This document shows positions 1 to 10,425 of a stretch of DNA of 64,000 nucleotides, piece by piece. Origin of the DNA: Trachythela sp. YZ-2020 (taxonomy: Eukaryota; Cnidaria; Anthozoa; Malacalcyonacea; Clavulariidae); contig JADLSH010000091.1 in the NCBI GenBank assembly GCA_016169945.1, positions 1,116,001 to 1,180,000 on the forward strand, given 5' to 3'. The stretch's first letter is position 1; each line of letters begins with the position of its first letter. A model generated the notes under the pieces. The model saw nothing but the letters and a program-made list of their open reading frames with translations. It made no database searches and was not told where the DNA came from. The translations under genes were made by a program, and so were the position numbers.

Positions 1-2
1 AA

Positions 3-932
3 GGATCAAACTTAGGGCCATTGTTGTTTTCGTTATATATAAATGATCTTCCAAACTGCCTTGAACAAACACAGGCTTCAATGTTTGCAGATGATACAAA
101 TATATCAAGTACTGGTATTTCACCTGCAGATATAGAAAGGAAGATAAATAATGACTTATGTAAGGTCAATAACTGGCTAGTGGCAAACAAGCTAACTTTA
201 AACGTTAAAAAAACTGAGTTTATGCTGATAGCCTCTAAAAGGAAATTAAAACAATTCACAGAAAACCCGCACATATTAATTGGCAGCCACGCCATCAAAC
301 AAGTGACAAATAAGAATGTACTGGGGATTACTATAGACGAAGAATTAAAATGGAATGAGAATAATGATATTCAGTGCAAAAAACTCTCTAAATCTATTGC
401 TTTATTAAAACGAGCGAAAAGATTCGTAACTCGAACTGCACTAATTAATATGTATAATGCATTAGTTTAACCTCACTTTACATACTGCTCAAATGTGTGG
501 AATGATGGCCGTCGCACTCACATTGAAAAGCTATTCAAAATGCAAAAAAGGGCGGCCCGAATAATCACGGGATCAAATTATGAAGTAAGATTAAAGGATA
601 TATTTGAAAGCTTAGGCTGGGAATCAATTGAAAAAACGCTTAAGAAACGTGAAATGACTATGACATTCAAGGCCTTACAAGGCGAACTACCAGAATACAT
701 AACGGATATGTTCACACTTAGCCACAATGACGTGTATCCTCTAAGGAGTAATGACTGTAAACTTTATTTAGAAAAACCCAACACTGACTTCATGAAGAAG
801 TCCTTTTCATACCGGGGAGCTTCCTCATGGAACAATCTCCCAAATGATGTTGTCAATGGTTACAAGCAACTCTCCGCAAGAAATTTTAAAACTTTAATTA
901 ATAATTACGTTAACGAGTTGGAAAGGGATTAG
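3..932 (+). pseudogene. LINE (family A) reverse transcriptase, C-terminal half
   Basis: The window opens inside the RT of a non-LTR retrotransposon. Visible in order are the GSNLGPLLFSLYINDLPNC block, the catalytic FADD box (MFADDTNIS), the thumb segment NWLVANKLTLNVKKTE, and the C-terminal PHFTYCSNVWNDG, RAARIITG and SFSYRGASSWNNLP motifs. This is the same family as the copy at 57,415-60,660, to which it aligns almost residue for residue. One in-frame TAA (468-470) replaces a Leu codon (TTA or CTA) of that copy. The reading frame now ends on TAG at 930-932, which is the first three bases of an inserted transposon; the ancestral stop lay three codons further on and survives beyond the insertion. 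The 5' part lies outside the window. Confidence 0.93.
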
Positions 933-1935
933 ACGGCCAGCCAGCCTCGAAAAAAGTGACTGTCGATGGCATTTTTTGTTACAAGCAGGAAACCACACTA
1001 AATGTCATCGGAGTGTATTCACTTTGACGGTGAAAGTGGTTGCCCTCCGTAATTTTTCTAATAATGTACCGAAATTGGAAGGTTTTTATAACGACATTTC
1101 GATGGATGGGATTCCATTTAAATGCAGTATTCGATATTATGATTCTATTTTAATTGGTTCACTATCTAATTAACATGTGCAAATTTCTCCTTTCTTAATT
1201 CCCATAACTCAAAGTGACATGTTAATGAGAAAATGGTATTACTATTACATTTGTTAAAATACCTCTATGGAGGCGAGTTTCAAAATAAAGATGGATTTAT
1301 TAGGACGAGTAGTTACACAAAAGGTTAAATTCGTAAATTCTTGAGTTTTGTTTCGAATATTTACCGATTTCGAAGGTCTATGTGTTCTAGTAAAACTATA
1401 TGTTTGCGCCAACATGCTGTTTTTCAACCATTTACAGGCCAAAACTCGACTGCCTCAACAGCAATATATTGTGTTACACGGGTGGCAACCGGGCGTGTAG
1501 TACTTATTCATATGTAATCTAAACATATGATGTTGTTGCCTGCCTGTAACACAACAAAAACAGATTGTTTTGGCTTCTTTTGGAAAGGTCGTATTTTGAT
1601 ATATTTGCGCCGTGTTTCTTATTAGCATGTCATTTTGAATTATGCGAACGAAGATTACCCGAACTTTACAAATGTTAATTAGATAGTCAGCCAATTAGAA
1701 TAAAACACTGATATACAATACATCATTCGACAAAAATCCCATCCTTCAAAATATTTAGAAAAAACTTTCGAATTTTAGCAGATAAATATAAGATTACGGT
1801 TGGCAACCACTCATACTCTCAAAGTTCTCAAAGTAAACACTATCCTAAGACATTTTACGCAGTTTTATGCTTGTAACGAAAAATGCCATCGACAGTGTTT
1901 TCTAGACACTTTTTTCAAGCTTGGCCGGCCGTCTA
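930..1935. mobile_element. 1.0-kb non-autonomous TIR DNA transposon
   Basis: The ends are inverted repeats of about 60 bp beginning TAGACGGCC, with an internal match CTGTCGATGGCATTTTT / AAAAATGCCATCGACAG. A 3-bp repeat GAT (927-929 and 1936-1938) flanks it. Removing the element plus one GAT restores the C-terminus of the LINE reading frame (Leu-Glu-Arg-Asp-Ser-Gln-stop, matching Leu-Glu-Arg-Asn-Ser-Val-stop in the second copy), so both ends are well fixed. It has no long ORF; two antisense ORFs of 62 and 79 codons look like chance. The superfamily is unclear: a 3-bp TSD would fit Harbinger, but GAT is not the usual TWA. Confidence 0.85.
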
Positions 1936-1938
1936 GAT

Positions 1939-2204
1939 AGTCAGTGACAACATATATGTGGAGGATTGTTCGGAATGAGGTTATATAACTAATGGGTCTG
2001 TGAGAGTTAATGAGAGTTAATAAGAGTTAATATAAGTTAGTATGCATGCATCCATTGTATTTATAGAAACTGTTTTCGTCATGTTATAGTGTTTTTAATA
2101 TTTATTTTTAATATATGTATATAGTTTAACGGCCCCTTAAAAAGCAGCACCGACGCTGAAGGGTCACCGTTATTAAATAATTTGAAATAATAATAATAAT
2201 AATA
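1939..2204 (+). mobile_element. LINE family A 3' UTR with terminal hairpin and (AAT)n tail
   Basis: This is the continuation of the opening LINE after the inserted transposon. It ends with a stem-loop at 2130-2171 (AACGG...CCGTT enclosing CCCTT...AAGGG and CAGC...GCTG) followed by (AAT)n. The same hairpin and tail end the copy at 57.4-60.7 kb, which identifies this as the LINE 3' terminus. Such 3' stem-loops and microsatellite tails are known as reverse-transcriptase recognition features in CR1/L2-type elements. Confidence 0.85.
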
Positions 2205-2210
2205 ACATAC

Positions 2211-2577
2211 TGCCCCACGTCGTTCCACTCGCCTGCGTAAACCTCCTGCTCACTTACAGGACTTTGTTATCTAGTTATGTTATTATTTGCTTATCTAGCA
2301 CGAACAGTCTTATCTAGCTCGAACAGTCTTACCTAGCACGAACAGTTTCCCCTTTTGGGACAATAAGAACATAAAGACAGAAAGAGTAGTCACGCCATAG
2401 TTTTGTTATTGTTATTGTTATACGCGCCTGCGATGCTAGTCGCGCCTAGTTATGTACTCCGTGTAAGATTATCGTTCTGTCTCTTCCCACGTTGTTATTT
2501 TACATCCTCGCTTGTGTAGTAAGTTTGGCCGTATTAAATTGTCATTTATTCGCTGACTGTGTGAGTTGTCTTTCAAT
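2211..2577 (+). repeat. possible solo LTR or LTR remnant with PBS-like motif
   Basis: A TG...CA bounded stretch is followed within three bases by TTGGCGCAGCG, which resembles the primer-binding site that follows the 5' LTR of Metaviridae. It holds three near-copies of a 20-bp motif, TTATCTAGCACGAACAGTC (2289-2350). No gag or pol coding sequence follows, because a palindromic MITE starts 30 bp later. Only one LTR is visible, so the assignment rests on the termini and the PBS-like motif. Confidence 0.3.
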
Positions 2578-2606
2578 ATTGGCGCAGCGTTCAAAAAAGT
2601 GTAACA

Positions 2607-2914
2607 ATTAACACTTATTTACTGACGCCGAGGGAAACAGTGTGTTTTGTGGACGCGAGACCGCCGTTGCTGCCCGAGGCGAAGCCGCGGTCGAGGGGCC
2701 ACAAAACCGACTGTGGTTTCAGTACATAAGTGTTTTGTTATATACCAAGTGTCAAATGACAAAAAAATTGTCGAATTAAATCTTTAAATTTCGGCCGCTC
2801 TCGAATTTAATCTCGACCGCTCGTTGTTACCCTCGACTTCGCCTCGGGCAACAACGGCGGTCTCGGGTCCACAAAATACACTGTTTCACTGGATGTCAGT
2901 AAATAAGTGTTAAA
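2607..2914. mobile_element. palindromic MITE, copy 1
   Basis: Arms at about 2609-2683 and 2838-2914 are inverted repeats reading TAACACTTATTTACTGACG at the tips and CTTCGCCTCGGGCAACAACG toward the centre, so the element folds on itself. A related copy lies at 52,408-52,740. No coding potential. Confidence 0.75.
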
Positions 2915-4422
2915 TATATCATTAAAAGTTCAATAAAAGTTCTAAAACGTAAATTTACCGATACCAAAGTTGTGTGTTTACGGAAGTGTAAAATTAATAC
3001 AACCGTGAAACGAGTACTAGTAATTTAAACCCACGAGCCTGCGTTGCATAAAACAACAATATTTGCAAATATATTAGCCTATTAAACAGAGTATTTTGCC
3101 TGCGTTTATAGGAGAAATTGAAGTTGAATCAGGAAGAAAAATCTTATATTTTGACAAAATTCTATATTAAAAAGATATTCTACGCAATAAAAAAATATTC
3201 TAGGAAGTAGTAAAAAATCTAAGCAGTAGAGTGCTCGGCGCGTTACATAAACCTCCACAGCAAATGTGTGTGTTTGATTTGGTGACAACCGTAAACCCAA
3301 CAACCTGTTCAAATTGAGAGCGAAACAATTCAAACCATGCTAAAGCTTTCATAGCCTGTGTTTCAGTCCACTGACAGCACTTGTTAGTTAATTAACACAT
3401 TAAAATTTATATTAACGTAGAAGAAAACTTTTGGTTCAAAATTCACTACTGTTACATATATTCTTCACAAGACCGTTTATGAAATCGAATTGACATAGCA
3501 GGATTTTGGTGGTAAGTTGCATTTCTCCCAGAAGGCCGTAGCTGTGATAAGGCTTGGACCTATTCAGTGACCGTGCCAATTTCACCAGGAAGATGGCCAC
3601 ATGCAGGACAGTGGCGCAATATTCGGGGGGTTATATAGCCTAGGTAATTCAGATTCCAACATCGTTTTTAATGCAATAAACTTAGCCAATTTTTGTCTTT
3701 ATCGTGCGTTTATTAAAATCATAGCGTTTGATTCTAAACATTTCCGGTGCATTGGCTGTGTCAGGTTTATTATTTAAGCCGCGGTCAAACGAAGTGAGAG
3801 TTGATGAGAGTTGATGAGAGTTGCAACTCTCGCTCGCGTTTGACCGCCAACTCTCATCGACCCTAACGCACTCTGATCAACTCTCATTGACTTGAACTGG
3901 TTCAAAATTTATTTGAAAGCAAACACAAGATATTCTAACAGAAGAAATGTGCTAGAAAATTAGTTTAGTTTTGCCTTAAAGCAGTTTACAAAAAGAAACA
4001 CAGCCAACGAACAGCAAACCTGTTTAACGAAAAACTTTAGTCTTTATGAAACAGACTTGTCGGAGCAACTTGTAACAAGTCTGTTCCAAACGTACCAACA
4101 ACTTGGAATAAACATTACCAACACAAGATTGTAAGAAGTTTTGAGATTTTTCCGCGTGTGGAAAGGCGAGCCGGAATGACGAAGGCGCTAGTTCCAATCC
4201 TTCTTAGCCTAATGGAAACCTAAAATGATCGTGTTTTGTGACTGGCTTCATTGAACAATTGTGAATGATTCGTTCCTTAGAAAGATGATTCTATAGATTA
4301 TTGTCTTTTACTGTTATGATCAACCAATCACAAAGCCTGTTCATAATAGGTTGGTGGCGACCCAGTGCACAAAATTTTAATTCTATAATTGTGTTTCTTT
4401 ATAGATTTTCCGATACAGTATT
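2915..4422. other. intergenic: small foldbacks and upstream region of the secreted-protein gene
   Basis: No gene is supported; an antisense 75-codon ORF at 3106-3333 looks like chance. A foldback lies at 3786-3895 (GTCAAACG...CGTTTGAC arms with repeated GAGAGTTGAT units). A patch at 4045-4110 is rich in CAACTTGTAACAAG-type repeats that recur at 47,885-48,075. A pyrimidine tract followed by AG (TTTCTTTATAG, about 4395-4405) just before the ATG at 4423 could be the 3' splice site of a 5' UTR intron. Confidence 0.5.
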
Positions 4423-7400
4423 ATGCCTACCGCCAAGGTACCATATCTTCTCACCGTTTTGACGTTCATAACGTTCATTCCTGTTGTGCATTGCTATAAT
4501 ACTAATTTGGTAAAGATGATAACAGAAATTGAAGATCTGAGAATTCTCACGACTGATTTAAAATATGGCTACAGAAGATTTGTTGATGAAACGGAAACGT
4601 TCATGGAGAAAGTAAGAAAAATAAAGTTTCTTACCAAGTACCTCGAAGTCGTCGGTGTGTCTACAAGATTCTTCTTGAAAGAATACCGAAGATTGTCTGA
4701 GGGATTGAGATACAAAATGCCTGCTGGTAATTCAAGAGGCCCGCCACGTAACCGATTGTATTCGAGTGCCGCATTAGAAGGCCTCGATGACTTTCGCCGT
4801 ATTTTCCTGTACAACAACGTCAGAACCGGAACGGATTATCGGGGAGCAGAAAGTAAATGCCACATTATAAGACTCTACGCGGATCAAAGCTTCCAGGGTC
4901 GGACCATCACCGTAAATCATGTCTGCACTAGCCTACACTCGTGTGCAAACGTTCCCAAGCCTTATGAAATTCCCCAAGAGTCATCCGGCTCGGGCACTAA
5001 TAGTAATAGTCAACGTGATGACGAGGACCTCACCAGGGCATGTACCGCTGACAACAAGTGCAACGTGGAGAAGGCGCTACCTTTAATGACCGGTTTGTTC
5101 TATTCTAAGGTGTACGAAGTAGCAAGCCACCTTGAATGTTGCCGAATGTTGTCTACTGAGTACGAATGCGAAAGCTACGCTCGAAGTTTGCAGGAGCTGA
5201 AGCACGAAGCCGACGTTCTCCTCGCCTACGCTTACAGCCATCCAAAATTTTGGAACCCTCACTGGAGCAACTTTTTTATAGATGCGATTTCAAACAACGC
5301 TCATCTGGACATCGATGTCGCCGTCTCAATGATGGAGGAAAAAAGATATGATTTCGAAATCCTCCGCGTTGCCTGCAAAGCCTTGCAGTTGGCCGAAGCC
5401 TGTGCATACGAAGATATTTATAAACAATATCTAATTATTGAAAAAAGGAAGCAAAACCGAAATAATCCTACGTACGTAAAAGACCTTCGACTACACCACC
5501 AAATCGATCACGCAAAACTGGTCGAGCTGAAAATAGTTAAGTTAGAGCACATAGAGATTTTGGGCTCTGTTAGAAATCTTGATGAAAACCTGCAAGCTTC
5601 TATCTCAGGCATCTCGACGTTCTTTGGAAAGCTAGCAGAGTTTGATCAAGGAATAGCAGATGCCGATGCTGCCTTCGTTTCCGGCGAAGTGCAAAAATAC
5701 ACTGCAACTCTGTCGGAAGTTCAAGACAAACTAGACACCGACCTTCATGAAGCCATGAGTTATATGATAGCAGTTCTAAGTATTAGGTTGGGAGAGAAAG
5801 TAGCAGCATTGGCGCTAGAAATAGCATTAAATGCTAATCCTTTAAGAATAATTTTTTCTGGTCCTGATCTTACACAGATCGCTAGTCTAGCAAACGACGT
5901 TGCTGATGCTAGTGCCGACCTTGTGAAAGGGGCAGCCCTTATAGCCTCTCTAGTTGAGCTGGCTCATGATTCCGATAAATTCGCCAATGCGTTTATTGGT
6001 AACAGCGAACAACTGTCGACGGTCAAAAGCCTTAAAGACCAAATCCTGGCCGGTCAATCAAATAACCTCAACGAAGATGCTGATGAATTCTTGGAACAGT
6101 ATTCTGCATACACACCACAGATAGATCGATCGAGCTTGGCTAAAAATGATGCTTTGTGGTCGGCTTTTAAAGATGCTACTTGCGATTTGTTGTTTACGGA
6201 CTCCGGGGTTATTTCCGCTATTCCGAAGGGAATAGCCGGGGCAAAACTGCTTTGTGAACGCTTGGAAGGAACGCTGGCGCAGTATTTCACATTACGGGAA
6301 GATATATTTGACTTCCAATTTCAGATGATCGATGCAATGGCTGGCATCGTTCGGGGGAATTTAGCGCGAAGACTAGCAGAAAATATTCGAGGAAATGGGG
6401 GTATAATGAGTGGTGCTCAACTACTCACAACATTCTTCTTAGCGCAAAGCGATCTTCAGACAGTAGCTGCAACTTACTGTGACGTCATTGAATACAAGCA
6501 GCTCGGGCAGCCTTTCAGCGGTTGCGCAACTTTCCGTGGTCTGTTCAGAAAGGAGAATCTCGATGCATTGATCACATATAACCCGAGCAATGTCATTCAT
6601 CACGAGGTCGAAAGATTCGTGACAATCCCAACTCAACCTAGTTACCCGGGTGACACGGCCTACATAGATCTTAATGCTTTAGCAGGAAAAAATGACGTCG
6701 TATTTCAGCTACCAAAGAATAGAACATGGCTGGATGATAATAGATGGACCATCCCTGGACAGAGGGATACGGAAGTTCCGTTTGTAAAGGCGTTCGAGAT
6801 ATATCTACCCCACAAGAGCTACGAATCTGGATCAATACCCAGCTCAAGCACCATGGAAATTACGATCAAATCTATTGCGGGCAGCTTCGTGTCTACCCTT
6901 AATCCAAATACAGGCACTGTCTATCTTTTGCCGCGAGCAAGTGGTACGTATTTAACATCATACGAAGAAAATTACTCCAGCTGTTCAAAAGAGATACAAA
7001 ACCCTTACAGTCTTTGCGAAAACCTGCCCAAACTGTGTGTGCTGTCGTCCAGACATCCCGGAGAAGATGCCCTGTTGCCGACTATCCTCTCCACTTGGAG
7101 TATCCGTTTGAAACGGACTCAAGGATCTCGCACGTTGACCTGGGAAGCACCACACCCTACCACCAATCTGTCGCTGAGCGCAAAGCTCGTCCTTCAAGCC
7201 CCGTCACTTCGAAAGAAAAAAAGATCCTTCTTAAAGCACGCGGCGAGATCAGATGTTGTAAATTCAGAAAATGGGTGCTGCGAGAATAACCGATACAGGG
7301 TAAACAGGATGGCGAATCAACAATGTGCAACTTGTCTTGTTGGCTCGACCGCCCTTCTTCGTGGTCTGTACTGTGAAATTGACCAACCACCAGAGTCTCA

Positions 7401-7479
7401 CGCTAAAAACATTCTTCCAGCAAATCGACAGAGTCATTATCATCAGAGAGGGAAATCGTCCCCACGTCACGTTGGATGA
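4423..7479 (+). CDS. single-exon 1018-residue secreted protein, function unknown
   Basis: An uninterrupted ATG-to-TGA frame of 1018 codons. Residues 1-24 form a clear signal peptide (hydrophobic core YLLTVLTFITFIPVV, cleavage probably after HC24), so the product is secreted or enters the endomembrane system; no other convincing membrane helix is seen. Residues of about 25-185 are mixed helix with basic clusters, followed by a Ser/Gly/Asp-rich linker (SSGSGTNSNSQRDDED) and a Cys-rich helical stretch with CC pairs. About 390-680 is strongly helical and Ala-rich (coiled-coil or bundle-like). The last 350 residues look beta-rich, with N-glycosylation sequons (NRT, NYS, NLS), a furin-like KKKR-S site near residue 931-935, and a C-terminal Cys motif (CCENNRYR...CATC...LYC). 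I do not recognise the family. A large secreted adhesion or immune-type protein or a helical pore-forming protein are guesses only. It is the only long intact non-transposon frame in the window, which suggests purifying selection or recent origin. Confidence 0.82.
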   Translation: MPTAKVPYLLTVLTFITFIPVVHCYNTNLVKMITEIEDLRILTTDLKYGYRRFVDETETFMEKVRKIKFLTKYLEVVGVSTRFFLKEYRRLSEGLRYKMPAGNSRGPPRNRLYSSAALEGLDDFRRIFLYNNVRTGTDYRGAESKCHIIRLYADQSFQGRTITVNHVCTSLHSCANVPKPYEIPQESSGSGTNSNSQRDDEDLTRACTADNKCNVEKALPLMTGLFYSKVYEVASHLECCRMLSTEYECESYARSLQELKHEADVLLAYAYSHPKFWNPHWSNFFIDAISNNAHLDIDVAVSMMEEKRYDFEILRVACKALQLAEACAYEDIYKQYLIIEKRKQNRNNPTYVKDLRLHHQIDHAKLVELKIVKLEHIEILGSVRNLDENLQASISGISTFFGKLAEFDQGIADADAAFVSGEVQKYTATLSEVQDKLDTDLHEAMSYMIAVLSIRLGEKVAALALEIALNANPLRIIFSGPDLTQIASLANDVADASADLVKGAALIASLVELAHDSDKFANAFIGNSEQLSTVKSLKDQILAGQSNNLNEDADEFLEQYSAYTPQIDRSSLAKNDALWSAFKDATCDLLFTDSGVISAIPKGIAGAKLLCERLEGTLAQYFTLREDIFDFQFQMIDAMAGIVRGNLARRLAENIRGNGGIMSGAQLLTTFFLAQSDLQTVAATYCDVIEYKQLGQPFSGCATFRGLFRKENLDALITYNPSNVIHHEVERFVTIPTQPSYPGDTAYIDLNALAGKNDVVFQLPKNRTWLDDNRWTIPGQRDTEVPFVKAFEIYLPHKSYESGSIPSSSTMEITIKSIAGSFVSTLNPNTGTVYLLPRASGTYLTSYEENYSSCSKEIQNPYSLCENLPKLCVLSSRHPGEDALLPTILSTWSIRLKRTQGSRTLTWEAPHPTTNLSLSAKLVLQAPSLRKKKRSFLKHAARSDVVNSENGCCENNRYRVNRMANQQCATCLVGSTALLRGLYCEIDQPPESHAKNILPANRQSHYHQRGKSSPRHVG

Positions 7480-8524
7480 ATTAACTTAGTTTATGGTATG
7501 TTTAGCTAGTCCATCGCATTAATGCACAAGACTCTCCCATTGACGAGTAGAATCGTCTGGCGTTAGACAGTAAAATAAGTTGGCGTTAGACAGAGTAAAA
7601 TAATAATGTAGGGTGCATACGGCTACGGGCATAGTGCAGCTTAATGGGCCAAGAAATTACATGAATTGAACCGTGCATGGATCCATCCATTTATCAATCC
7701 GTCAGCCTGTCCATCCAATTTGCGGTTGATGCTTGCGATTGCTACTGAATTTTGTCCCCTATTAAGTATTCAGTAGCAACCGCAAGCATCAAACGCAAAT
7801 TTTCGGAGAATAGTAACTGAACAAAGAGGAATAAAAAGAGAACACAAACTTCCAGTTAAGCAAGTAAATTTGGTTTGAATAATGTATATTAAGTCACATA
7901 TTTTTCTATAAATACTCTATTATACTGAAACAACACCCCAACATTGGGCCGCCAGTGATTTGACAATCCGTGGTAATGCCCAAAAGGGATGCACGAGAGG
8001 GAGTTTACAACTGAAGATAGTTCTAAACTTAAACTTTCAGTTCGCTTTAGGGTTAGTGTTAATGTCAGGTTTAGGGTGGCGGTTAAGGGTAAGGTTTAAG
8101 TAGCCACGCCCTCCTGGACTAAGGTTTATTTTAAGGTACGTTTTAGGATTGTTATGATTGCTAGCCTGCAAGCAGACTTTCTTACGTTGAGAAGGAGGCT
8201 ATGAGTGCCAGATATATCCAGAATTATGAAAGTTGAGATAACACTTACCGAGACTTTGAGAATTCGGGATATCACAATGGACCGATGACAATGAGTTAGA
8301 ACTATGAATGAAAACTCTGTTTAGTGTACTGTACTTTCTTTTTTTTAGTTCGCCCCTGGAGTCGCAAAATAAGGATTGTTCCAGTTCGACATTAGGCGAG
8401 TGTCCGTGATAGCTACGAAGTGCTTTATATTGATTATTTATACTTATAATAGCTTGTTCAGCGATTCTAATCGGCTTTTATGCAATGTTAGTAATGCAAC
8501 TTATTAAACATCGCGCACAGTGGT
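7480..8524. other. 3' flank of the secreted-protein gene; small repeats
   Basis: No gene is seen. It contains a decayed copy of the TAACCCATTAA foldback family (7531-7660), a foldback at 7716-7805 (arms TTTGCG...TTGATGCTTGCG and CGCAAGCATCAAACGCAAA around a CTACTGAAT/ATTCAGTAG core), and an AATAAA near 7830 that could serve as a poly(A) signal. The TTTAGGGTTAG-like stretch near 8045-8100 is degenerate and not a telomere array. Confidence 0.5.
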
Positions 8525-8650
8525 TGTAATGTAATGCAATGCAATGCGATGCGATGCGATGCGATGCGATGCGATGCGATGCGATGCGATGCAATGCAAT
8601 GCAATGCAATGCAATGCAATGCAATGCAATGCAATGCAATGCAATGAATG
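8525..8650. repeat. (GCRAT)n pentanucleotide microsatellite
   Basis: About 24 tandem 5-mers. A central block of GCGAT units is flanked on both sides by GCAAT units. GCGAT to GCAAT is the CpG-to-CpA transition expected from methylcytosine deamination. The antisense HCIALHCIA-type reading frame across it is an artefact. Confidence 0.95.
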
Positions 8651-9289
8651 TAACGCAATGTAGTATGTAATGGCTTATTTTGTAAATGCAATTTAATTTA
8701 ATGCAATGTATTAAATGTAATGCAATGTGATGTTTACCAAGAGTAGAGCAGAGATTGTTGTCATGACGTGCTTCATATCGATCTGAATATATGAAAAGGC
8801 AATAGACTAAAAGTTACCCTGGGTGCAGAGGTTTCTGGTGTCAGGCAAGTTTTCTAATGTTAGACGTAGGCCACTCTGCGCCTGAATGTAGGGCAAATGA
8901 CCGCTTTGCACTTCCTGTTGCAAAATGTTGCACCTATCGATATATCAATCTCAAAAACATGCGGGTTTTCTTGCCAAGCGTATAAGTTTTGCGCATAAAT
9001 GCTTTAATTGTAGAACTAAGGAATTTAGCGAATATTGAGGTTCAATGTCGTCTATCAGCACTGGTTAGTGTTACGAACACTACGATATTTCCCGCAGTAC
9101 GACCAGCCTCAGCTAACTAACCGAGCAAACAGAAGTTATTGGTGTGCGACAACCTTTTATTCTTCAAGTCAGCTAATCCGGTAAAACTTTTTGTTCTCAA
9201 ATCGCTATTGTTTCACGGTGTAAGTGTTTCAGTCACGCTGAAGGTTTCGGTCAGACCGAACAACTTTCCGCCGGATTAAAATGCTGCTG
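8651..9289. other. intergenic, nothing recognised
   Basis: No coding frame, TIR or tandem array that I can support. Confidence 0.5.
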
Positions 9290-9640
9290 CGTGACTGCAT
9301 CGAAAGTTGTTGACATAGAACGTTGCTGTGCGACTACGTTAACGGTTATTGATGTTGGAACGTCGCTGTGTGACTGCGTTAACGGTTATTGATGTTGGAA
9401 CGTTGCTGTGCGACTACGTTGACGGTTATTGATGTTGGAACGTCGCTGTGTGACTGCTTTGAAAGGTATTGATATTGAATCGCTGCAGTGTGACTGTGTT
9501 GAATGCTACTGATTGTGAAACGCGGCTGTGTGACTGCGTTGATCGAAGTTCCAGATATAGAAACGCTGCTGTGTGACTGCGTTTAGAATTAAAGTTTTGA
9601 TAATGAAGTGCGGCTATGTGACTGCGTTGGAATGTAATCC
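9290..9640. repeat. about 40-bp minisatellite, 8-9 units
   Basis: Tandem units of about 40 bp built on GCTGTGTGACTGCGTT followed by a variable GGTTATTGATGTTGGAACG half. The first three or four units are nearly identical and the later ones diverge, so the array has a young end near 9340-9450 and an old end near 9640. The antisense 82-codon ORF over it is a repeat artefact. Confidence 0.88.
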
Positions 9641-10425
9641 ACCACGCACAAGCGTATTTTAAGTTATTCGGCATAAAACCTGCCTGTGATTATTTGCGGT
9701 TTATTTACTGATTAAAACGGTAATGTATGGCTACTTGAAATTTGTCAATTGAGCCGAGGTGTGTCTCTGTTTAAAATCTGTTTATAAAACAAGGTCTTAC
9801 GGTTCTTCCAAATCAGTATTAAAAAAATATTTCTTACAATTAGATTAAAAAAAACCCACCCTTCCGACTAAAAGTGATACGCGACTGTAAATTAGCCAAA
9901 TTTATAATTATGTTCTCCATTATCTTACTAGATTTCACTAATTTTGTAATTAATTAAGTATATACCTTACTATTGTATCTTTCTACCATGCAACTATATT
10001 AATTGCAATTCTACATTTCTTTGGAAAAAACTGTCACCACATATTCTAATTAATTAATGTAAACTGATAATCTAGGGGGCTTAAATAAAAGCCACATGGT
10101 TTCTAGAAGGCCCCTAGCCCACTTCTTGTAAATACTTTATTTTCACATCTGTTAATGTAATTTTTTTGGGCGAATTAGTAAACAAAAAAACACGTTAGAG
10201 TGTGACCGAATCCGACTTATGTGATCAAGCATAATTGGGAAAACAATAGATTTTTCGAGCGTGACTGGCCCTAATTATGCAATATTATACATGCTAAGGT
10301 TATTAGGTTGGCAAGGGTGTTTCTGCGTTAATTTCGCCATTACCAATAGAGTAATAGTACTAGAAATACATGCATGCAGAATCCACTCGCCCAGAGGTGG
10401 AATGGTGACTATACCGTGATGCTTT
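9641..10425. other. intergenic, AT-rich
   Basis: No gene or mobile-element boundary recognised. The last 50 bases run into a minus-strand SINE head fragment. Confidence 0.5.

Noticed and set aside
7014..7289. Alternative 91-codon frame inside the secreted-protein gene
   Set aside because: It has no start context and overlaps the main frame, whose Cys pattern continues to the natural stop; I considered a frameshift but the main frame reads through plausibly.
8040..8110. Interstitial telomeric repeat (TTAGGG-like words)
   Set aside because: Units are irregular (TTTAGGGTTAG, GGTTAAGGGTAAGG) and do not form a tandem array.
8488..8691. Frame rich in His-Cys-Ile-Ala
   Set aside because: Translation of the GCRAT pentamer array.
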